Assembly: GCF_024362695.1 (NCBI RefSeq)
Contig: NC_065433.1
Coordinates: 24,957,700-25,021,699 of the forward strand
Source of the DNA: Pectinophora gossypiella
Lineage: Eukaryota; Arthropoda; Insecta; Lepidoptera; Gelechiidae
DNA: 64,000 nucleotides
Direction of reading: 5' to 3'
The position numbers were made by a program, and so were the translations under genes. Within the stretch, counting starts at the first letter, position 1, and the number at the start of each line of letters is the position of its first letter. This document shows, piece by piece, positions 57,200 to 64,000 of this stretch. The notes beneath the pieces were generated by a model, which did not search any database, was not told the origin of the DNA, and worked only from the letters and a program-made list of their open reading frames with translations.

Positions 57200-57480
57200 G
57201 TCTTCGTCGCTTCATAGCTAGAAGAGGACAACCAGATACCATATTCTCCGATAATCGGATTCTTCGAGAATTTTTCAACGACAACGTACGAGACTTCGTG
57301 GCTACCAAGGCAATCCGCTGGAATTTTATACCCCCGGCGGCCCCCACTTTTCGAGGTGCGTGGGAGAGGATGGTGAAAACCGTGAAGGTAGCCCTGGGAG
57401 CGACTCTGCCCTCAGAGTCGCTCAAAGGAGAGGTCGCCCAAAGAGGAGACTTTAGCGACGCTTTTGGCGGAGGCTGAGGA
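57163..57480 (+). pseudogene. BEL/Pao integrase C-terminal part
   Basis: Reads DSAIMSLRRFIARRGQPDTI then FSDN, and after a small internal loss REFFNDNVRDFVATKAIRWN, FIPPAAPTFRGAWERMVKTV. This is the second half of a BEL/Pao integrase core. The usual GTNF segment after SDN is missing and the frame shifts near 57435. The SINE starts at about 57478. Confidence 0.8.
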
Positions 57481-57780
57481 GCTCGGTGGCGCAGCGGTAA
57501 ACACGCACGGTCTGCGATAGATGAAGTAAAGCAACTTTAGGTAAAGCAAAGGCCGGTCATAGGATGAGTGACCACAAAAAAAAGTTTTTATCTCGAGCTC
57601 CTCCGTGCTTCGGAAGGTACGTTAAGCCGTTGGTCCCGGCTGCATTAGCAGTCGTTAATAACCATCAATCCGCACTGGGCCCGCGTGATGGTTTAAGGCC
57701 CGATCTCCCTATCCATCCATAGGGAAGGCCCGTGCCCCAGCAGTGGGGACGTCAATGGGCTGATGATGATGAAATGATAA
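57478..57780 (+). mobile_element. SINE with tRNA-like A box and 5S-rRNA-like boxes
   Basis: It begins GGAGCTCGGTGGCGCAGCGG (A-box-like TGGCGCAGCGG at 57487-57497). Next, GATGAAGTAAAGCAAC (57520) and GGCCGGTCATAGGATGAGTG then ACC (57551-57573) resemble the internal promoter of 5S rRNA genes (AAGTTAAGC...GG...GATGGGTGACC). The body has CGTGCTTCGGAAGGTACGTT and GCCCCAGCAGTGGGGACGTC and ends in GATGATGATGAAATGATAAT. It sits inside the BEL pol region and is therefore younger. Confidence 0.75.
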
Positions 57781-57839
57781 TAATAATAAAAAATGTTTAT
57801 TGCATGAATTCAGGTTAGGTACATTGCACGCACGTCTCC

Positions 57840-58236
57840 GTGGAGCCTAACGACCCGACCCCGTTTCAATTTTTACACGGAGGGTTGCTAGCTCAGGTAC
57901 CTACGCCGGAAACCGCAGACTGCAACATTTTTGGCCGAGCAGAGTGGAGGAAAGTAAGGCTTTCGCCGACCTGTACTGGAAACGCTGGGTGCGTGAGGTG
58001 CTCCCGACACTACAGCCTAGACAGCCTACCAGGACTGACGCAACGGTTCGAGTTGGCGATACAGTGATTATCTGCGACGAGTCACTGCCCAGAGGATTGT
58101 GGCCACTTGGACGGATCAGCCAGCTTTACTCCGGGCGAGACGGAGTCTGCAGGGTGGTGGACACAGCTGCGGGCACACTGCGCCGCCCCCTCAAAAAGAT
58201 TGTGAAAATTGGTGCAATGCTGCACGAGGGGGAGGA
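57840..58236 (+). pseudogene. BEL/Pao pol C-terminus (DUF5641-like)
   Basis: After the SINE, reading resumes with VEPNDPTPFQFLHGGL, then in a shifted frame AFADLYWKRWVREVLPTLQP, VRVGDTVIICDESLPRGLWP, LGRISQLYSGRDGVCRVVDT, LRRPLKKIVKIG. This is the conserved domain at the end of BEL/Pao polyproteins. It runs straight into the 3' LTR. Confidence 0.8.
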
Positions 58237-58477
58237 TGTTGTGAACTCTTCGCAGATTTTATAATCTTTTTATATGTTTTTTTTTTTATATTTCTTCTTT
58301 TTGACGTTTTTGTTATGTTGGTTTTGTTTCGTGCTTACGTCCTGTGCTTTTTTGATGATCATTGGTGATAATACATTAAAAATATATCTCAAAGCTAAGT
58401 ATTTATTCCTTCATTTCATTTAGTAATACAGTCCACAACATATTCATCATATTCATCAGCTACCATCGCAGCTAACA
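58237..58477 (+). repeat. BEL element 3' LTR
   Basis: A 241-bp direct repeat; longer T run and a short ATATTCATC duplication compared with the 5' LTR; TSD TGCAT follows. Confidence 0.9.
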
Positions 58478-58482
58478 TGCAT

Positions 58483-60827
58483 TATCTCCTTAGATGGTAA
58501 CATCAAGTTCACAGTCGTCAAATGTACTGTTTGTAGGGTTGTTACTTACTTATAGAATTAATTTCAAGCAACAATTAGTTTTATATATGCGTCTGCCATT
58601 ACATTACATTTTTGAATAATTATGTACCCCAGAAATGAGAAAATAGGTAGTTTATCACGTTAAAAGTGGACAACGCCATCTATCGTGTGTTTTCGGAACG
58701 TCGGTTGGAAAGTCCCTCATTCATACTTACCTAGTAATGACAGGCTGCTACATCATTCAAAACCGGCTTATTATACTTCATTTTTATACAATACAATACA
58801 AATATACTTTATTAAAGTAAAACGCGTAGCGCGCGCGCGTAGTAAGCGTTTTATTTAAGTATTTTATTTTCTTCAGGGAGCTAACATTTTCAATTACATT
58901 GTTGGCCAATTACAAGCTTCCACATATAAAAGTGAAATAACAAAGAATGTTCTTACTTCTTAAACTTTACACAAACCATGTATTTTTGTTTTGTTTTTTT
59001 GTTTATTCCTGTTTGTGCAATAAAGTATTTGTTATGTTATGTTATGTTATCCAAAATGCTGCATTGAACATTTAAGTGGGTAAAAGATCGAACAGAATCT
59101 TAATAGAAATAAGCAAATAAATAACAATAAAGTGTCAAACACTGTTAAGCAAACTTATGACACTTTTTTAATACGTGTATGAGATAATTTTATTAAATAT
59201 TATTATTTGTAGGTTCTAGGTACTATTAGGTGGTGGAAACTGGTTGGCATACGATAAGATATAGATGTAAGGTGTAATTGTAATATTATAGCTGTTTGTT
59301 TCCCAAATATATAAAATAAATAATTATTTTGTAAAACTTGTCTATTCAGCTGGAGTATCTTTGTTCTTCTAAACTTCTAAGAGATAGTATTGAAGTTAAC
59401 AATCTCGTGTTTAGCACCAAAGTTCGCAATCACAGCCTCTTCAGAGATACAAATGAAGGCCATAAAATGGAATGGACAAGCAATCGCGATGAAAGCCGAA
59501 ATTAATTAAGCTATTTATAAATAGATTTGATTCGATTGCCGCTTCATTTGATTAGAAACGACCTCTCTAATGACTTGTAAATTTATAACAACATTCAATT
59601 GAATTTAATAACATCTCAATAGGTAGCTCATTTGTGTATTTTATTTTGGTAGATGAGAGCTTTAACGATGCGAAATTATTTTAAAAAGCAATTAACTTCA
59701 CTTTTCATATAATTTCAAAATACACATGTCAGAAATTAACTTATTAATGGCCTCGATTCCTGCAGACCTCTCCTAAATTTATTTTAAGTTATACCCATCA
59801 TTTTCTTATCCGCCGAAAAGAAAAGGGATGGATAATTTTAAAATGAATGAATAACCCCAACGAATAAAATAGGCATCTTCTCATATGCAACCCATTTGAC
59901 GTAACTTAATTCTGTAGGGTTATCGGCTAATATAACATTTTGGGATGGCTTTTTAAATTTCTGCCTAAAATTGCCTAAAACAGTGGATAAGAAAATGACA
60001 GGTATAACTTAAAATAAAATTTGATGGTGTTTAGAGGAATTAGCACCTATGTCAATCTACATACATCCTATCAGAATAAGCCACCCTTTGTCAATTCACT
60101 GTAACTTGTATAATATTGTTCATCTACTTAGAATTATAAGATACAATTACATAAAAGAAAATATTTTTGAACAAGAGCACAAAATAACGTACACAATTAC
60201 TAATGTAAAACCTCCCTAAATAACATCTGAGGACTGTCTATCGCTTCATCACATGACACACACTGGCACTTGAAACGAATAATTAAAAATGGATTTGTGC
60301 TAAGATGAAAGTTGCAACAATGGAGCTTTCTGACGACACAAATCCGCAAACTGATAATAATTTTGAACTAGGTACCAGTCTGAAGAAGGAAAATGCTATA
60401 TATATCTATATATCTAAGTGTCAGAGTTGATAGAACCTACCCTTTGTTCTCACTAGGTCAATTCATTAGTTCGATCGTCGAACTAGTGAGAATTAAATAA
60501 TTCGACTGCAAGTAAATTAATAGTAAACAATACAAACAGATTCAATAATACAAATCATTGTAATGTCATCCGGAAGTCGTCCACTGGTACATTTCCTTAA
60601 ATGCATCTATGCCTATAGCACCTAGGTATGTACATAATAAGTTTAGTATTATAAACATTTAACTGAACGCCCCTGTGGTCATAGTTCTCTTGTCTTATTT
60701 TGAGGGTACATGATATTTGTAATATTTTGAGGTTTCGCGAAATGGAGGTATTACGCTGTCAATGCTCTGCAGTAGCAATGTTTATTTCGTGGTGCCTGTT
60801 TAGTTTACTGTTTATATTTTCCGAATT
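58483..60827. other. Intergenic; LINE tail and AT-rich DNA
   Basis: 58780-59050 has LINE-tail features: CAATACAAATATACTTTATT on one side and CAATAAAGTATTTGTTATGT then TATGTTATGTTAT on the other, with a CGCGCGCGC run at about 58830. The remainder (59050-60827) shows no gene or repeat I can name. Confidence 0.45.
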
Positions 60828-62289
60828 ATGTCTAAAGAAGTGAAATTAATAAAAAGTGGTCGTGGAAGGATTCTGTAATGAGAAGGACATCAATATTATT
60901 CAATGCGTAAATACAAAAATGGCTACAGCATTTGGCGGTGCAAAAATTATAAAAGTTTAAAATGCACTGGATCCGTCACAATGAATATGGTAAGTCTTGG
61001 TCATTTTATAAGTATAATGATATTTGTTGTATGTATATTTACATATACTGTATGTGTATTTTTATTTGTAATAGTTTTAATGTGCAGATAAACCTTAGAA
61101 TTCATCCATTAATTCCTATATTTTTAACATTTATTTTGTTTAAGGACTTAACTAATAATTTACAGTCGAAACCCCACTACGGTCAATGTAATCCAGATGA
61201 AACACGAAATACAGTCAATGTTATTATAAATAATGCTTAATAATGAAGAGAACCAGCTCCTAGAGTCTACAATAGAGCTTTAATTACATTAAAAATCAAG
61301 GCCTGCATTTAGCTTCAAAGAGTATTGTACCTGAATTTTGTGAAATAAAGTCACGCATTTATAGAAGAAGAAATAAGTTACCACACGTAGAAAAAATAAA
61401 CGCAAAGACTGTTGAGGAAGTCGAGGTTCCCAGTACTTTTTCACATTTCTTACTCGCTGATTACCGTCATAAAAAAATGTGAATATTAGTGTTTTGTTCC
61501 AGTGATGCCCGAGAAATTGTCAAAAACATTAAACACTTCTTAATGGATGAGACTTTTAAATCATGTCCGAAACTTTTTCAGCAACTTTTTACAATTCAGG
61601 GAGACATCAGCAGTGATACAAATAACACGAACGTCATCCCTTTGGTGTCCGCTTTCATGATTCACAGGACCACAAAAGCTTACTCAATTTTATTTGATTT
61701 AATTGGGTCCCGAATTCCAGAGTGGACGCCTGCTAAACTCACGATAGTTTTCGAAGAAGGCACAATGAAATCGTTGAAAAAATTGAATGTTACAGTCAAA
61801 GGTTGCTACTACCATTACGTGAACAGCTTGTAGCGTAAAGCAAAAACCCTGGGTTTGAGTAAAGACAAACGCTATAGAAGAATAATTTCACTATGCGCCA
61901 ACTTGGCATTGCTTCCAGAAAATGAAATTGTTTCAGGATGGGTGTATATTCAAAAAGAAATGATGGAGAATTGTGAATCCATGATGAAGTTTAAACATTA
62001 TTTCGATAACTACTGGATGAAGGGTGATTACCGTAGAATTTGGTCGGTTTATGGCGAACGCCACCGAACAAATAATGCAGTTGAAGGATGGCACCATAAA
62101 ATAAATAACCTTGTAACGAAAGGCCATGTAAACTTATTGCAAATATTACATATTTTACGGGACGATTCCTTATTGTCTTCATTTCGAAATGACAATCTTC
62201 AGAGACCTTCTACTTCAAAGAAATGTTGTAAAAGGAGAAAAACTGATTTATTAATGACGATTACATTATTGATGCTCAAATGCAATTAA
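60828..62289 (+). pseudogene. MULE transposase pseudogene with FLYWCH-like N-terminus
   Basis: A decayed FLYWCH/MULE gene. From ATG 60828 the frame hits TAATGA at 60876-60881, then continues with YKNGYSIWRCKNYKSLKCTG, a FLYWCH-type W-x-C...C pattern, up to a donor-like GTAAGT at 60990. After an acceptor-like TTTACAG (~61164) comes PHYGQCNPDETRNTVNV, then broken frames. 61489-61833 carries the MULE DDE core: FLMDETFKSCPKLFQQLFTI, VIPLVSAFMIHRTTKAYS, GCYYHYVN. A TAG at 61831-61833 precedes 61855-62289, whose C-terminal part has RTNNAVEGWHHKIN. It is an old, probably single-copy-like relic; FLYWCH/MULE genes are common in insects. Confidence 0.82.
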
Positions 62290-63060
62290 TATGCGGACAA
62301 ATTGGTGTCTGGCACTTTTTTAGAAAAGATGCGGTAATTATTGTTACATTGAGTATTTGATTATTAATTTTTTTTTTAATTATTTTGTAAGCATTGTACC
62401 TGATATAATGTCCTATAGACATATCATATCTTTGGTGGAATACACAAATTCAAAGTTTTTTCTCTCTCTGCTTATTGCGATAAGTAAGACAGAGAAAAAA
62501 TATATTTAATCATGTACATTTCATTTCAAAGTTATGTTTATGAATATTTTTATGGTTCTACCTCATTTTTTACAATTGTAATTTTTAAACATTATAAGCT
62601 TTTTTAGTTTCTGATTAAGCTTGTTGAGATAAGCAAGACAGAAAAATAATTTCAATCTACGTATTTGATCAAAGGCAAGGTATAGTTGTACCAAGATATC
62701 ATATTTACAAATAATCTAATTATGCATGATTGTAATTTTGACGTGACTTAATTTTTACCAATAAATCATACTTATACATATAATACCTACTATAAGTATA
62801 TGAAAGCTTTTATTCTATGTAGCTATTGTACAATGATCGAACTATTGAGAACAAATCGAACCTACTACTTGGTGTAGGAAGGCTATAGTTTTGACATAAT
62901 TTCAAATTATGTGTTAGAATATTTTTTGTTGAACATGTCACGGAGGTGACACTTGGAAAATTGACTTTTAGCGGTAATACATATTTACAAACTGACACTA
63001 CATTACTTAGAAGTGTACAATAAATGTTTCAGTGAGCGTCGAGGAGTAATATTAAAAGAT
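62290..63060. other. AT-rich sequence downstream of the MULE pseudogene
   Basis: A small hairpin at 62458-62503 (TTTCTCTCTCTGCTTAT facing ATAAGTAAGACAGAGAAA), echoed at about 62620-62650, and a dispersed-repeat fragment at 62739 (TGACGTGACTTA). No gene recognised. Confidence 0.45.
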
Positions 63061-63079
63061 AGAATAAGCAATAAGGGAG

Positions 63080-63360
63080 TATTGTGCTGACGAGAATTCA
63101 GAAAGGGATGCTTAGATAGTTTGGACAAGAAGAGAAGACTTACGAAACAGATTCATGATTTGGGTGCAAGTGGTAGAGTCTGAATAGGAGAATAATGTGA
63201 TCAAATCCAGAATGTTTTTTGAAAAAGGCCAGGTCAAGAGTACTCTAAACAGGCGATGAAAATTTTAATGAGAGTGGAGGAAACGAAAGTGTTGTGTCAG
63301 GCTCGTTGTTGTGTGATTTTAGAGGTATGATACGGTTGATAGAACTTACTCTAACGGAAA
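63080..63360 (+). pseudogene. Non-LTR retrotransposon C-terminal fragment
   Basis: Reads DKKRRLTKQIHDLGASGRV, then CDQIQNVFEKGQVKSTLNRR after a frame change, and MRVEETKVLCQARCC. The order matches the C-terminal end of a group of insect LINE proteins (RLTKQIY...GRxGRGRPR...LNRRxxMKxxMxVxEAKxxCxDR). Stops and shifts are frequent. I do not assign a clade. Confidence 0.65.
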
Positions 63361-64000
63361 ATAGGCACGATTATATGTATGTAAGTGTATGTATTTATTT
63401 CATTTCAGTGATGTTAGAAGTTGCTTTGTAAAGTTGCGTTCAACAATTTTAAGCAGGCATTTAGAATTAGTAGATGCTGCTTTTTTAAAATATAACCACT
63501 TTCAAGCGTAGAACATAATTATCATATTGTTATTCTTCAAACCAAATAAGCGTAATAGAAGCTCTAACAGTTTGGTAATTTCAAACATATGTTTCTCAGA
63601 GGCATTGCTCGTTAAGGTAATCGTGTTTATAGGTTCAGTGAGACAGCGATATTTCCATTTACAGTAGGCCTTTATCTTGTCAGGTGTTAAATGATTTCCT
63701 TAATATATTAAAAGAAATACATGAAACATAATATGATGCCGGAATTAGCACAAGGAATTAGGCAAATGAAAGTAATATTGCAATTTCTTATAATATAGGT
63801 ATAACATAATATAACATCACACGTGTATCAAAGATGTACCTATGTATCAAACATCACATATATGAAAGAGTAGCCATGTGTAAGTCCCTTGTAATAGAGG
63901 GCTAGGCTCAATAGGCTAAGATTTGGGCCCAGTTAATGGCAATCTATTAACCGGGCCCAAATTTTGGAAACTACGTGATATCAATTAAAGATCCAAACAT
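63361..64000. other. Terminal AT-rich sequence with a GC-rich hairpin
   Basis: Only a 17-bp inverted repeat at 63921-63962 stands out (see findings). Confidence 0.5.
63921..63962. repeat. 17-bp inverted repeat, 8-base loop
   Basis: ATTTGGGCCCAGTTAAT at 63921-63937 faces ATTAACCGGGCCCAAAT at 63946-63962 with a single mismatch. Confidence 0.85.

Larger units (their letters stand above)
56428..58477 (+). mobile_element. BEL/Pao LTR retrotransposon, internally deleted, with SINE insertion
   Basis: LTRs at 56428-56656 and 58237-58477 are near-identical apart from T-run length and a duplicated ATATTCATC in the right copy. TGCAT flanks the element at 56423-56427 and 58478-58482 (5-bp target duplication). 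LTRs start TGTTG and end CA. The interior keeps the N-terminus of gag and the C-terminal part of pol (integrase end and DUF5641-like domain); protease, reverse transcriptase and RNase H are deleted. A SINE lies within the pol part. The LTR differences make it older than the copia element. Confidence 0.9.

Overview
The window is a stretch of an insect nuclear genome, almost certainly a moth or butterfly. It is AT-rich, genes are split by GT-AG introns, there is a lepidopteran-type odorant receptor gene, and many interspersed repeats are of kinds I recognise from Lepidoptera (for example repeats starting TTTTGCCCGCGACTTCGTCC, a repeat ending CTCTCACCCGGTA, and tRNA/5S-like SINEs). There are no prokaryotic operons, CRISPR arrays, rRNA or bona fide tRNA genes.

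Genes. (1) The 3' end of a receptor-type guanylate cyclase gene lies on the + strand at 750-5992: three coding exons covering the second half of the catalytic domain and a long C-terminal tail that ends in a PDZ-binding-like motif. A 3' UTR runs to a polyadenylation signal near 7004. The 4.2 kb intron between the first two of these exons is loaded with transposon debris. (2) A complete five-exon odorant receptor gene (7tm_6 family, 398 codons) lies on the + strand at 25034-27786. (3) Two speculative small two-exon genes can be drawn at 41800-42034 (18 codons, with TATA box and poly(A) signal) and 53832-54283 (53 codons, cysteine-containing). Both need transcript evidence.

Most of the rest is mobile DNA and its remains. 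7.2-10.0 kb: a foldback-like element with long inverted arms, tandem ~250-bp units and a TG microsatellite. 10.4-10.8 kb: a long hairpin element. 11.57-13.47 kb: a Ty1/copia element with identical 170-bp LTRs and a 5-bp target duplication but a large internal deletion. 13.9-14.3 kb: an RTE-type LINE end. 24.3-24.8 kb: a TA-flanked MITE pair. 29.4-30.1 kb and 60.8-62.3 kb: two decayed MULE-type transposases, the second with a FLYWCH-like N-terminus. 31.9-34.0 kb: LINE fragments on both strands. 36.5-37.1 kb: a Penelope-like element fragment inside inverted repeats with a 14-bp target duplication. 37.4-38.0 kb: a foldback element studded with TATCGATA, itself split by a LINE end. 38.2-38.5 kb: a tRNA-derived SINE. 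47.2-49.1 kb: a composite repeat with a strictly periodic 134-bp array. 50.5-51.1 kb: a decayed copia pol. 54.8-55.7 kb: a pol remnant, a MITE and an unidentified broken reading frame. 56.4-58.5 kb: an internally deleted BEL/Pao element with LTRs and a target duplication, interrupted by a SINE. 63.1-63.4 kb: another LINE end.

The host genes do not form a functional cluster. The most striking sequence-level oddity is a perfect 48-bp inverted repeat with a 4-base loop at 46217-46316. I did not find a convincing new multi-gene biological system. Coordinates and reading frames were worked out by eye; no database search or alignment program was run.
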